Source: Lentilactobacillus parafarraginis DSM 18390 = JCM 14109
GTDB lineage: Bacteria > Bacillota > Bacilli > Lactobacillales > Lactobacillaceae
DNA: 41,551 bases
NCBI RefSeq assembly: GCF_001435895.1
Contig: NZ_AZFZ01000023.1
Coordinates: forward strand, 1 to 41,551
Reading direction: 5' to 3'
In this document: positions 32,779 through 41,523 of the stretch, in pieces
Layout: each line of letters starts with the position of its first letter
How positions within the stretch are numbered: position 1 is the first letter of the stretch
Program-made: the position numbers and the translations under genes
The notes under the pieces: generated by a model
What the model was told of the DNA's origin: nothing
Seen by the model: the letters and a program-made list of their open reading frames with translations, nothing else
Database searches by the model: none

Positions 32779-33066
32779 CTAATATTTTACCTTAAACCCT
32801 TTTAGCGGTGAATTCGTTATATAATGAGACTCGACAGCGTTAATTTTAGCGTAAGGGGTTGGCGGTTTTTTTATTTGACCAATAAAACGCGTCAGTTGAT
32901 CGTCGTCGCCCTGGGCGATGATTTTCACTGAGCCGTCGGGTTCGTTTTTAACCCACCCGGAAATGGCCAGCTGATTGGCAATTTGGATAGTGGCCCAACG
33001 AAAGCCAACCCCTTGAACGATGCCGGTGACGACGATCGCCAGTGTTTTGGTGCTACTTATATTCAC
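32779..33066 (-). CDS. acyP: acylphosphatase
   Basis: Hydrolyses carboxyl-phosphate bonds of small acyl phosphates. In 95 residues, the catalytic Arg23 is in GIVQGVGFRW and the catalytic Asn41 in SGWVKNEPDGSV. A GTG start at 33066 is chosen because GAGGTG lies six bases upstream; the frame stays open to 33105. It is upstream of yidC in the same direction and divergent from the SpoU methyltransferase gene. Confidence 0.93.
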   Translation of the reverse strand: MNISSTKTLAIVVTGIVQGVGFRWATIQIANQLAISGWVKNEPDGSVKIIAQGDDDQLTRFIGQIKKPPTPYAKINAVESHYITNSPLKGFKVKY

Positions 33067-33107
33067 AGATATCACCTCGTCAATTTTTATAAGTAAGGAA
33101 GACATGT

Positions 33108-33875
33108 ATGCAAAATATTACTTCAAATCAAAATAATCGGGTTAAAGAATGGCGAAAAATGCAAACCAAAAAGGGCCGCGTAAAAGCCGGTAAGTACGTC
33201 ATCGAGGGCTGGCACATTGTTGACGAAGCAATTCGTCATGACAAGCCCCTTGACGCAGTCATGGTGACCGACGCAAATTACCTTGATGAACTCAATATCG
33301 ATTCTACTACGACGGAAACCTATTTGATAACCCCTGAAGTTGCCAAGCATATTTCCGCAACGGAAACCCCCCAAGGCGTCTTTGCCGTTCTCAAAACGGA
33401 TGATTACCATGAATCGATTCCAGAAAAACTGGGTGGTTCTTGGCTTCTGTTGGATAATATTCAGGATCCCGGAAATATTGGGACGATGGTGAGAACCGCT
33501 GACGCTGCGGGCATGAACGGGGTTATCTTTGGCAAGGGGTCGGCCGATATCTATAATCCAAAGGTGGTTCGCTCGATGCAGGGAAGCCAATTTCATCTTC
33601 GCCTGTATTCAGGCGATTTAGCTGAGTGGCTGACAGCTTTTTCCAAGCACAACGTGCCCATTTATGGGACGGAACTGAATCCCCAGGCCATTCCATACAG
33701 TTCAGCTGCGCCCACCAAGCAATTTGCCCTCATTGTTGGAAACGAAGGCAACGGCGTTTCAAGCGAATTGCTTGCCAAAACCGATCAGAACTTATACATT
33801 CCCATGAAGGGTGAGGCAGAATCACTAAACGTTGCCGTGGCAACCGGGATCGTTATTTTTCATTTTGTTAACTAA
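33108..33875 (+). CDS. TrmH/SpoU-family RNA methyltransferase (YsgA-like)
   Basis: A 255-residue SPOUT-class 2'-O-ribose methyltransferase. An N-terminal substrate-binding domain (about 1-95) precedes the knot domain with motif 1 NIQDPGNIGTMVRTADAAG, motif 2 LIVGNEGNGVS and motif 3 IPMKGEAESLNVAVA. The target nucleotide is not known. In Bacillus the homologue ysgA lies upstream of pheST, as it does here. AAGGAAG precedes the ATG. Confidence 0.92.
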   Translation: MQNITSNQNNRVKEWRKMQTKKGRVKAGKYVIEGWHIVDEAIRHDKPLDAVMVTDANYLDELNIDSTTTETYLITPEVAKHISATETPQGVFAVLKTDDYHESIPEKLGGSWLLLDNIQDPGNIGTMVRTADAAGMNGVIFGKGSADIYNPKVVRSMQGSQFHLRLYSGDLAEWLTAFSKHNVPIYGTELNPQAIPYSSAAPTKQFALIVGNEGNGVSSELLAKTDQNLYIPMKGEAESLNVAVATGIVIFHFVN

Positions 33876-33887
33876 TGGTCAATTTTG

Positions 33888-33916
33888 TTGATATTTGGGC
33901 GAATATCTAGTATGAT
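33888..33916 (+). promoter_or_regulatory. sigma-A promoter of the HD-domain gene
   Basis: TTGATA (33888-33893), a 17-base spacer and TATGAT (33911-33916), 31 bases before the ATG. Confidence 0.8.
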
Positions 33917-33946
33917 GTCTTGTAATAAAGGGCAAAGGGGTACAAT

Positions 33947-34444
33947 ATGCGCAAAGATGAATGGAAAAATGATTCTGAATACGTTCAACTAGTTGGAGAT
34001 TTACTGGCAAACCCAACCGTTCAAAAAATGGCGAACTATAAGCAACACCATCATTCTACCAGATTGGAACACTCTTTAGCTGTGTCTTTTGACAGTTATC
34101 GAATTGCTAAGCGCCGAAACTTGGACTATCGAGCAGTTGCACGTGCAGGGCTTCTCCATGATCTATTCTTCTATGATTGGCGCACAACCAAGTTTGACCT
34201 TGGCTCGCATGCGTTTATTCACCCACGGGTTGCACTTAGAAATGCAGAAAAAATCACAACCTTGTCACCCGTTGAGAAGGATATTATTTTGAAGCATATG
34301 TGGGGGTTAACGCTTGCCCGGCCCAAATACGAAGAAAGTGTGATCGTGTCGTTAGTTGATGACTACGAAGCCGTGCGGGAATTTATGAATCCGTTTCGGA
34401 CAAAGGTTAAGAGTCGTCTTGAACGGATGGTTACCACGAAATAA
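33947..34444 (+). CDS. HD-domain hydrolase of unknown substrate
   Basis: A 165-residue HD-superfamily protein. The metal-binding arrangement H...HD...H can be followed in TRLEHSLAVS, GLLHDLFFYDW, FIHP and the later conserved DDYEA. Compact single-domain HD proteins of this type are common in lactobacilli; the substrate is unknown, and I assign no function beyond metal-dependent phosphohydrolase. AAGGGG precedes the ATG. The HxlR regulator follows in the same direction with a 47-base gap. Confidence 0.85.
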   Translation: MRKDEWKNDSEYVQLVGDLLANPTVQKMANYKQHHHSTRLEHSLAVSFDSYRIAKRRNLDYRAVARAGLLHDLFFYDWRTTKFDLGSHAFIHPRVALRNAEKITTLSPVEKDIILKHMWGLTLARPKYEESVIVSLVDDYEAVREFMNPFRTKVKSRLERMVTTK

Positions 34445-34491
34445 TCATTATTAAGAGATTGAAGAGATACCTAATATTAGGAGGGAAGTTT

Positions 34492-34842
34492 ATGAAAGAA
34501 AGTATTGGATTACGAGAACAAGTCGATTACTTCCTGTGTCCTAAATTTGAAAAAACCTTTTCATTTTTGGGGAAGAAGTGGAACGGATTAATTATTGACG
34601 TGTTATTGCAGGAGGGGGCTCTCCGTTTTCGGGAGGTTGCTCGTCAAATTCCTAAGTGTAGTGACCGCGTGCTGGTTGAACGACTGCGGGAACTTGAAGA
34701 AGACGGGGTTGTCGTTCGAAAGGAATATCCGGATTCTTCGTTGATCGAATATTCATTAACCCAGCAGGGAAAAGAATTAGCCCCAATCATGCATGAAATT
34801 CATTCATGGTCTGAAAAATGGTATCCAAATGCTGAAAGATAG
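34492..34842 (+). CDS. HxlR-family winged-helix regulator with two cysteines
   Basis: A 116-residue HxlR/YodB-type DNA-binding protein that should act as a dimer. The N-terminal CPKFEK motif carries Cys16, the position used for thiol sensing in YodB/QsrR/HypR-type proteins, and a second Cys56 lies in IPKCSDRVL, where family members usually lack cysteine. The winged helix (REVARQIPKCSDRVLVERLRELE) is clear. ATG at 34492 follows AGGAGGG; an upstream in-frame ATG at 34459 precedes that site. Redox sensing is inferred from the cysteines only. It may share the promoter of the HD gene. Confidence 0.9.
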   Translation: MKESIGLREQVDYFLCPKFEKTFSFLGKKWNGLIIDVLLQEGALRFREVARQIPKCSDRVLVERLRELEEDGVVVRKEYPDSSLIEYSLTQQGKELAPIMHEIHSWSEKWYPNAER

Positions 34843-34857
34843 CTTGACCATTTTTTT
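34814..34857 (+). terminator. weak terminator candidate after the HxlR gene
   Basis: AAAAATGGT (inside the gene end) and ACCATTTTT form a 9-bp stem with a long 24-base loop ahead of seven T. The right arm overlaps the -35 of the pheS promoter. The long loop makes it doubtful. Confidence 0.35.
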
Positions 34858-34872
34858 ATTTTAGATTATCAT
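34844..34872 (+). promoter_or_regulatory. sigma-A promoter of pheST
   Basis: TTGACC (34844-34849), a 17-base spacer and TATCAT (34867-34872). Confidence 0.78.
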
Positions 34873-34894
34873 TCATTAAGTAAATGCGTTTGAG

Positions 34895-35116
34895 AAAAAA
34901 GTAGTAGGCTATTGGCTTGTTCAGAGACGTCGCGGCTGGTGAGAGTGACGGAAGCTGACAGTGCGAATTCATTTTTCGAGCAGAAAATGGGAGTTAAGCA
35001 TCACAAAAATTTTCCGGTGATCACCGTTAATGATTCTTAAGTGTGTCATTTTTTATAAAATGATAAATTAGGGTGGTACCGCGAAGCTTCGTCCCTGGGT
35101 GGGCGAAGCTTTTTTT
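34895..35116 (+). promoter_or_regulatory. T-box riboswitch (tRNA-Phe) in the pheST leader
   Basis: TGTTC and GAGCA close stem I, with AGAGA on the 5' side of the specifier loop and the codon TTC (about 34975-34977, phenylalanine) on the 3' side. The T-box GGGTGGTACCGCG is at 35071-35083, directly before the terminator. The downstream synthetase agrees with the specifier. This leader fills most of the 341 bases between the HxlR gene and pheS. Confidence 0.92.
35084..35116 (+). terminator. T-box-controlled terminator before pheS
   Basis: AAGCTTCG and CGAAGCTT form an 8-bp stem around TCCCTGGGTGGG, followed by a T run. The left side overlaps the region needed for the antiterminator. Confidence 0.92.
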
Positions 35117-35183
35117 GTGCCTTGATTTACATAATTTGGGTTGTTTGAAGAACGCATCTTAAATCAAAATGTGGAGGAATAAT

Positions 35184-36233
35184 ATGTCGTTACGTGATCA
35201 ATTAACAGAAATTAAGCAAAAGGGATTAGCCGATATCGATTCGACGACTGATCTGAAGAAACTCAACGAGATTCGGGTTCATTTATTGGGAAAGAAGGGC
35301 CCGATTACTGCAGCCCTTCGTGGCATTAAGGATCTTCCCGTTGACGAACGGCCTGAAGTTGGGAGCTATGCCAATAAAATTCGCGATGCAATTACTCAGG
35401 CGGTCGCCGATCATCGTGAAAATCTGGAGAATGCGGTCCTAAATAAGCAGTTAGCTGCTGAAACCATTGACGTGACCCTACCAGGAAAACCCGTTGCTCA
35501 GGGGCAGCCCCATGTGATCCAACAGATTATTGATGAATTTGTCGATCTCTTCCTTGGGATGGGCTATCAAGTTCTCCAGGGTCCAGAAGTTGAATCCGAT
35601 AAGTATAATTTTGAGATGATGAACTTACCCAAAAATCATCCTGCCCGGGATATGCAGGATACCTTTTACTTGAGCAGTGAGTATTTGATGCGGTCACAGA
35701 CCTCACCAATGCAGGCTCGAGCACTTGAAAAACATGACTTTTCAAAGGGACCGTTGAAAATGATTTCACCAGGGATTGTGTACCGCCGCGATACTGATGA
35801 TCCGACCCATTCTCATCAATTTCATCAAGTTGAAGGCTTAGTCATTGACCGGCACATCACCATGGCTGATTTAAAGGGCACATTGATCACAATGGCTCAA
35901 AAGATTTTTGGCGATAAATTTGATATTCGTTTACGGCCTAGCTACTTTCCATTTACCGAACCATCAGTGGAAGTTGACGTGACCTGTTTTAATTGTATGG
36001 GTAAAGGCTGTGACGTATGTAAACACACCGGATGGATTGAAGTCCTTGGTGCCGGAATGGTTCATCCAAACGTTCTCGAAATGGCCGGTGTCGATTCTAA
36101 AGTATACGGTGGGTTTGCCTTCGGCGTCGGCCCAGACCGGTTTGCAATGTTGAAGTACGGGGTTGATGATATCCGGGACTTCTATTTAGATGACGTTCGG
36201 TTCCTTGATCAATTTGATAAGAGGGGTATTTAA
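35184..36233 (+). CDS. pheS: phenylalanyl-tRNA synthetase alpha subunit
   Basis: The catalytic subunit of the (alpha-beta)2 enzyme that charges tRNA-Phe. In 349 residues: an N-terminal coiled coil (about 1-90) and a class II core with motif 2 [19 protein letters not shown] and motif 3 [12 protein letters not shown] CxxC...CxxC insertion (CFNC, CDVC) sits before GWIEVLGAG, a feature also known in other Firmicutes enzymes and possibly zinc binding. ATG at 35184 follows GGAGG; the in-frame ATG at 35169 precedes it. pheT follows three bases after the stop. Confidence 0.97.
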   Translation: MSLRDQLTEIKQKGLADIDSTTDLKKLNEIRVHLLGKKGPITAALRGIKDLPVDERPEVGSYANKIRDAITQAVADHRENLENAVLNKQLAAETIDVTLPGKPVAQGQPHVIQQIIDEFVDLFLGMGYQVLQGPEVESDKYNFEMMNLPKNHPARDMQDTFYLSSEYLMRSQTSPMQARALEKHDFSKGPLKMISPGIVYRRDTDDPTHSHQFHQVEGLVIDRHITMADLKGTLITMAQKIFGDKFDIRLRPSYFPFTEPSVEVDVTCFNCMGKGCDVCKHTGWIEVLGAGMVHPNVLEMAGVDSKVYGGFAFGVGPDRFAMLKYGVDDIRDFYLDDVRFLDQFDKRGI

Positions 36234-36236
36234 AGA

Positions 36237-38648
36237 ATGAGACTAGCATACAGTTGGCTTAAAAAGTACTTGGACCTTGATATGCCGGCCAAGGACCTGG
36301 CAGAAAAAATTGAGCGGACCGCCGTTGAAGTTGATTCGGTGACCCGTGGAGATAACGGTCTGAAGAAGATCGTGATCGGCCACATTTTATCGATGACGAC
36401 CCATCCCGATTCAGATCATTTACACATCTGTTCAGTGGATGTTGGTGAAGATCAACCACTGCAAATTGTTTGCGGGGCGCCCAATGTTGCCGCGGGGCAA
36501 AAAGTGATCGTTGCTTTGCCAAATTCTCGAATTGGTGGCAATGTCAAAATCAAACGTTCTAAAATGCGCGGTGTCGAATCCGAGGGGATGATCTGTGCCC
36601 TTGATGAAATCGGGTTTAGCAAGGATGTCGTTCCAAAGGAATGGGCTGACGGCATTTATGTATTCGATGACGATGTGCCGGTTGGCGAACCGGTATACCA
36701 CTATTTAGGAATGGACGATCCGATCATTGACTTGGATGTGACCCCTAACCGTGGTGACATGCTGAGCATTTTGGGAACCGTGCATGAATTAGCCGCTATT
36801 TACAATCAGCATCCAGAAATTAAAGCCCCGGTTGTCAACGAGGATCCCTCGCTTCGGGCTAACGATGAAATTCATGCAACTGCAGATCACCAGCTCGCCA
36901 AAACGTATAAATTGCGGGTAATTAAGGGTGTCAAAATTGCCCCAAGTCCGGCTTGGCTTCAGATCACCTTATGGAATGCCGGCGTTCGCCCAATTAACAA
37001 CGTGGTTGACGTTACCAATTATATTTTGATGAAGTATGGGCAACCACTACATTCATTTGATCAGGATAAGATTGATGGTGATATTACCGTCCGTTTGGCT
37101 AACCAAGGTGAAAAGATCACCACGCTAGATGAAGAAGAGCGGGAGTTATCCACTGAGGATATGGTGATTGCCGATCAGAAACAGCCGATTGCAATTGCCG
37201 GGGTCATGGGTGGATTTAACACCCAAATTGATGACAACACAAAAGACGTTGTGTTGGAGTCCGCCATTTTCGATTCATTCCACATTCGTAAAACCGCCCA
37301 GCGCCACGTTCTTCACTCAGAGGCTTCCCAGCGCTTTGAGCGGGGAATTAACCCGGACACGGTTGAAGCGGCGGTCAATGAGGCTGCTAACATGATTCAA
37401 CAGCTTGCTGGCGGCCATATTGCTCAGGGAATCGTGACGGCAAGCGAGTATCATCCGGAATTACCGACCATTTTTATCACGGCTGAACGTACCAACCACG
37501 TGTTGGGAACGGATCTGAGTTTAGAGGATATCAAGCAAATTTTCGATCGCCTTGGTTTTTCAAGTGAATCGGTCAAAGATGGGCTAAACGTCACAATTCC
37601 GGCTCGCCGTTGGGACATTCATATCGAGGCCGATCTGTTCGAAGAGGTGGCCCGAATATACGGATATGACAACTTACCGGCAACCTTGCCAACTGGCCGG
37701 CAAACCATTGGGACACTGACACCCACTCAAAAAATTCAACGCGCATCCCGCCAGATTCTTGAAGGATTGGGTCTCACGCAGGCAATTTCATATTCATTAA
37801 CCACCGAGGCCAAAGCCAGCATGTTTTTGATGCGGGACAGTAAGCTGACTAAACTGATGTCACCAATGACGCAGGATCATTCAACGTTGCGGATGAATAT
37901 TTTAAGCGGTTTGCTCGACGATGTCGCATACAATCATGCCCACAAGGTCGATGACGTTGCCTTATATGAAACTGGCCGGGTCTTTTACAAGGACAGTGAT
38001 GATCAGGTTCGTCCAGAAGAAGTTGAACATATTGCGGGCGTTTTAACCGGTAATTTAACCGATCCTTCTTGGAATAACCACGTTTCACCAGTTGATTTCT
38101 ATCAGTTAAAGGGCATTGTTGATCAGTTTATTACGAATCTTGGTGTTAATGGTGCAATCACGTATACGTCAACCGATCGTTATCCCGAAATGCACCCAGG
38201 CAGAACCGCTGATATTGCGGTTCACGGCCATTACGTTGGCTTTATTGGCCAGGTTCATCCAAAGATTGCCAAGCAATTTAAGATTAAACAAACCTACGCC
38301 TTTGAACTGAATATGCAAACGCTGATTGATTTGCCAAAGACCGACGATCAGTACCAGGCCATTTCCAAATACCCATCTGTTAAACGGGACATTTCCTTAT
38401 TAGTTGACACTTCGGTTTCAAATGACCAGGTTGTTGAATTGATGAACAAACGTGGCGGCGCATTCCTTCACGATATTCAGTTGTTTGATGTTTATGAAGG
38501 CAAGAACGTCCCTAATGGAAAGAAATCAATGGCTTACTCACTCGTTTATGTCAATCCGCGGGAAACGCTTAAGGATGAAGTTGTCACAGCGGCTTTTGAA
38601 AAGGTTAAAAAACACTTAACTGATGAACTAAATGCGGAAATTCGTTAA
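36237..38648 (+). CDS. pheT: phenylalanyl-tRNA synthetase beta subunit
   Basis: The 803-residue tRNA-binding and editing subunit. An N-terminal OB-fold tRNA-binding domain (about 40-150, HPDSDHL), the B3/B4 editing domain (about 210-390) with PLHSFD and LESAIF intact, a B5 domain (about 405-480), the catalytic-like core, and a C-terminal FDX-ACB domain (about 710-803) are recognisable. In contrast with thrS here, the editing motifs appear conserved. It is co-transcribed with pheS. Confidence 0.97.
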   Translation: MRLAYSWLKKYLDLDMPAKDLAEKIERTAVEVDSVTRGDNGLKKIVIGHILSMTTHPDSDHLHICSVDVGEDQPLQIVCGAPNVAAGQKVIVALPNSRIGGNVKIKRSKMRGVESEGMICALDEIGFSKDVVPKEWADGIYVFDDDVPVGEPVYHYLGMDDPIIDLDVTPNRGDMLSILGTVHELAAIYNQHPEIKAPVVNEDPSLRANDEIHATADHQLAKTYKLRVIKGVKIAPSPAWLQITLWNAGVRPINNVVDVTNYILMKYGQPLHSFDQDKIDGDITVRLANQGEKITTLDEEERELSTEDMVIADQKQPIAIAGVMGGFNTQIDDNTKDVVLESAIFDSFHIRKTAQRHVLHSEASQRFERGINPDTVEAAVNEAANMIQQLAGGHIAQGIVTASEYHPELPTIFITAERTNHVLGTDLSLEDIKQIFDRLGFSSESVKDGLNVTIPARRWDIHIEADLFEEVARIYGYDNLPATLPTGRQTIGTLTPTQKIQRASRQILEGLGLTQAISYSLTTEAKASMFLMRDSKLTKLMSPMTQDHSTLRMNILSGLLDDVAYNHAHKVDDVALYETGRVFYKDSDDQVRPEEVEHIAGVLTGNLTDPSWNNHVSPVDFYQLKGIVDQFITNLGVNGAITYTSTDRYPEMHPGRTADIAVHGHYVGFIGQVHPKIAKQFKIKQTYAFELNMQTLIDLPKTDDQYQAISKYPSVKRDISLLVDTSVSNDQVVELMNKRGGAFLHDIQLFDVYEGKNVPNGKKSMAYSLVYVNPRETLKDEVVTAAFEKVKKHLTDELNAEIR

Positions 38649-38690
38649 TTTCGAATTTATAATAAAGACGGACGATAGGAGGAGCTTTCC

Positions 38691-39809
38691 ATGAGTGACA
38701 ACTCAAATCAACGGGCCCCTAAACCCAACCGTAGCTTAGGGCGAAAAATTATAATTTCCGTTATTTCCATTTTAGTGTTATTGGCCGTGGCAATTGGCCT
38801 TCTTGGATATCATTACTTCCAAGAAGCGCTCAAGCCAATGAACCCGCAGAACACGAATGTGACGCAGGTTCACATCCCATTGGGAGCGTCAAACAAGCAA
38901 ATCGGATCGATTCTGCAAAACAAGAAAATTGTGAGAAGCGGGATGGTTTTTGATTACTACGTTAAATCCAACAACATGAGCGATTTTCGGGCTGGATACT
39001 ATCAATTAAAGCCGTCAATGGCACTCAAAACCATTGCCAAGCGGCTTCAACGGGGTGGTTCCGATCAGCCAATTCAGAGTACCAAGGGAAAAGTGTTGGT
39101 ACGCGAAGGCGCTAATATTGATCAGATCGCCACTCAAGTTCAGGCGACAACTGATTTTTCCAAGCAGGACTTTATCAACGTCATGAAGGACAAAGCCTTC
39201 ATGGCACGATTAAGGGCCGCGTATCCAGAATTATTAACGTCAGCCATGAAGGCTAAGGATGTTCGGTACCGGCTCGAAGGTTATTTGTACCCTGCAACTT
39301 ATGAAGTTAAGAAGAACACGTCTCTAAAGAGTCTTGTTAACCAAATGGTTGCTAAAACCAATCAGATGATGACGCCTTACTATAAACAAATTAAGAAATC
39401 GAAAATGACAATGCAGGAGTTTATGACCTTGGCGTCGTTAATCGAACGTGAAGGCGTCAACCAAACGGACCGCCGTAAAATGGCAGGCGTCCTGCTAAAC
39501 CGCATTGATATCAGCATGCCGTTACAGTCTGATGTTGCCGTTTTGTATGCCATTCATCGAAACAACAAGGCCCTCACCACTAAGGATTTGCAGAATGATT
39601 CGCCTTACAATTTGTATAAATACGCGGGATACGGCCCCGGACCATTTGACAGTCCAAGCATTAGCTCTGTTAAAGCGGTCCTGCATCCATTAGCCCGCTC
39701 GAAAAATTATTTGTATTTCGTTGCAAATACCAAGACCAAAAAAGTCTATTACTCACAGACTTACGAGCAGCATCAGCAGCAGATTGACAGACACGCTTCA
39801 AATAATTAA
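38691..39809 (+). CDS. mltG: endolytic murein transglycosylase MltG
   Basis: A membrane-anchored lytic transglycosylase that cuts nascent glycan strands and sets strand length. In 372 residues: one N-terminal membrane segment (about 19-40), a LysM-like subdomain (about 60-125), then the YceG catalytic domain with EGYLYPATY (196-204), catalytic Glu252 in ASLIERE, and LQSDVAVLYA. AGGAGGAG precedes the ATG. It follows pheT by 42 bases. Confidence 0.95.
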   Translation: MSDNSNQRAPKPNRSLGRKIIISVISILVLLAVAIGLLGYHYFQEALKPMNPQNTNVTQVHIPLGASNKQIGSILQNKKIVRSGMVFDYYVKSNNMSDFRAGYYQLKPSMALKTIAKRLQRGGSDQPIQSTKGKVLVREGANIDQIATQVQATTDFSKQDFINVMKDKAFMARLRAAYPELLTSAMKAKDVRYRLEGYLYPATYEVKKNTSLKSLVNQMVAKTNQMMTPYYKQIKKSKMTMQEFMTLASLIEREGVNQTDRRKMAGVLLNRIDISMPLQSDVAVLYAIHRNNKALTTKDLQNDSPYNLYKYAGYGPGPFDSPSISSVKAVLHPLARSKNYLYFVANTKTKKVYYSQTYEQHQQQIDRHASNN

Positions 39810-39838
39810 ATTATTTAATGTGAAGGGACCCATTATTC

Positions 39839-40513
39839 ATGAATGAGCCTAACAAACGGCCAATTGTGATTGGCGTGACCGGCGGATCCGGCAGCGGAAA
39901 GACGACTGTTAGTCGGAAAATTTTCGATGAGTTGTCCGCCTATTCAATCATGATTTTGCAGCAGGATTCTTACTATAATGATCAGGCCGATATGACCATG
40001 GCGCAACGGGATGCCGTTAACTACGATCATCCCATGGCCTTTGACTATGATTTGTTAATCAAGCAGTTGAAACAGCTATTAGCTTATCAGACGATTAAAA
40101 AACCGGTTTATGATTACCAGTCTAAAACCCGCAGCAGCAGGACAATTGATCAGCCACCGCGGGAGGTCATTATCTTGGAAGGCATTTTAATACTTGACGA
40201 TGCCCGATTACGTGATTTAATGGATATTAAAGTCTTCGTGGATACGGATGATGATATTCGATTGATCCGCCGCATTCGCCGTGATATGAATGAACGTGGC
40301 CGATCACTTGATAGTGTGATCAACCAGTATTTGTCAACCGTGAAGCCGATGTATCATCAATTCGTTGAACCTACCAAACGGTATGCGGACATTATTGTAC
40401 CGGAAGGTGGGCAAAATCAGGTTGCGATCGATCTGTTGACGACCAAGGCCCGTTCAATTTTGCGGCGCCGGGGAGGTCATCAAATCGATGACAATCAGGA
40501 CGCAACGATTTAG
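39839..40513 (+). CDS. udk: uridine/cytidine kinase
   Basis: Phosphorylates uridine and cytidine in pyrimidine salvage. In 224 residues: P-loop GGSGSGKTT (15-23), LQQDSYYND (about 45-53), DHPMAFD, and the lid region [12 protein letters not shown] are conserved. GAAGGGA precedes the ATG. The mltG-udk-greA order is common in lactobacilli. Confidence 0.95.
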   Translation: MNEPNKRPIVIGVTGGSGSGKTTVSRKIFDELSAYSIMILQQDSYYNDQADMTMAQRDAVNYDHPMAFDYDLLIKQLKQLLAYQTIKKPVYDYQSKTRSSRTIDQPPREVIILEGILILDDARLRDLMDIKVFVDTDDDIRLIRRIRRDMNERGRSLDSVINQYLSTVKPMYHQFVEPTKRYADIIVPEGGQNQVAIDLLTTKARSILRRRGGHQIDDNQDATI

Positions 40514-40542
40514 ATTAATTTATAATAAAGGGGAATTTTCAG

Positions 40543-41019
40543 ATGGCAGAACAAGAATCATATCCAATGACCGAGGAAGGTCGGGACAAATTAAAAGCCG
40601 AATTGGAAGACTTAAAGGTTAACCAACGGCCAAAAGTTGTTGATCGAATTAAGATCGCGCGCAGTTACGGTGATTTATCCGAAAACTCAGAGTACGAATC
40701 AGCTAAGGATGAGCAGAGTATGCTTGAAAGTCGGATTACGACGATTGAACACATGCTCCAATACGCGCAAATTATCGATTCCAATGCGACCGATAAGGAT
40801 GAAATTAGCGTTGGCAAATCAGTGACTTTTAAAGAGCTTCCGGATGAAGAACCTGAAACTTACAAAATTGTCGGTGCCGCTGAAGCTGACCCGATGTCTG
40901 GAAAAATTTCTAATGATTCACCGATTGCAAAGGGCTTATTAGGTCACCGTTTAAACGAAGAAGTAACCATTAAGATTCCAGCCGGCGACATGCAGGTGAA
41001 AATTTTAAAGGTTGAATAA
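40543..41019 (+). CDS. greA: transcription elongation factor GreA
   Basis: Enters the RNA polymerase secondary channel and stimulates cleavage of backtracked RNA. In 158 residues, the N-terminal coiled coil (about 8-75) carries the acidic tip [16 protein letters not shown], and the C-terminal FKBP-like domain contains [16 protein letters not shown] precedes the ATG, and a terminator follows at 41046-41096. Confidence 0.97.
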   Translation: MAEQESYPMTEEGRDKLKAELEDLKVNQRPKVVDRIKIARSYGDLSENSEYESAKDEQSMLESRITTIEHMLQYAQIIDSNATDKDEISVGKSVTFKELPDEEPETYKIVGAAEADPMSGKISNDSPIAKGLLGHRLNEEVTIKIPAGDMQVKILKVE

Positions 41020-41045
41020 CCGTCATTGACAGCATATTTGTCGGC

Positions 41046-41096
41046 CGGGCCAGAGACTTAGTGAAAGGCTAAGTTCCTGGCCCGTTTGCTCTTTCT
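41046..41096 (+). terminator. intrinsic terminator after greA
   Basis: CGGGCCAG...CTGGCCCG closes an inner ACTTAG/CTAAGT stem, followed by TTTGCTCTTTCTTT. Confidence 0.9.
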
Positions 41097-41124
41097 TTGT
41101 TAATTTCACAAACGATGATATAAT
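41097..41124 (+). promoter_or_regulatory. promoter candidate for the HesB/YneR-like gene
   Basis: TTGTTA (41097-41102), a 16-base spacer and a perfect TATAAT (41119-41124), immediately after the greA terminator. Confidence 0.55.
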
Positions 41125-41172
41125 ATGATGTAAGCGAATTCACTGAAAACTTTTGAGGAGCGTGCGATAATC

Positions 41173-41484
41173 ATGAAAATTAACATTAGCGATTCAGCAA
41201 GCAAATGGTTCCAAGATGAAATGGGGCTTTCGGACGGTACCGGCGTTCGTTTCTATGGCAAAGTTTATGGGAAAACGCCCGTTCACGACGGATTCTCGCT
41301 CGCATTAACTCGTGATGACCATCCTGAGGAAGTTTATACCGAAACGGATACGGATGGGGTTAAATACTTTGTTGATGAGGGTGACGAATGGTTCTTCAAG
41401 GGCTATGATTTAACCGTCGATTTTGATCCGAAGAAGGATCCTAATAACGTTCTGTACAGTTACCAAGAAAATGGTGAGTTATAG
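41173..41484 (+). CDS. HesB/YneR-family protein (IscA-like fold without cysteines)
   Basis: A 103-residue protein with the HesB/IscA-type beta fold (MKINISDSASKWFQDEMG at the start, GVRFYGKVYGK, DEGDEWFFKGYDLTVDF). It contains none of the three cysteines used by true IscA/SufA carriers, so it belongs to the YneR-like branch of unknown function and is unlikely to carry an Fe-S cluster through the usual ligands. GAGGAG lies 12 bases before the ATG, and it has its own promoter candidate. The 67 bases after it hold no gene. Confidence 0.85.
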   Translation: MKINISDSASKWFQDEMGLSDGTGVRFYGKVYGKTPVHDGFSLALTRDDHPEEVYTETDTDGVKYFVDEGDEWFFKGYDLTVDFDPKKDPNNVLYSYQENGEL

Positions 41485-41523
41485 AGAGTATTTACACCTA
41501 ATAAAATAGCCTGGAACCAACCG

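Noticed and set aside
33123-33596. A 157-codon minus-strand frame inside the SpoU methyltransferase gene
   Set aside because: Mirror frame of a gene with clear SPOUT motifs on the plus strand.
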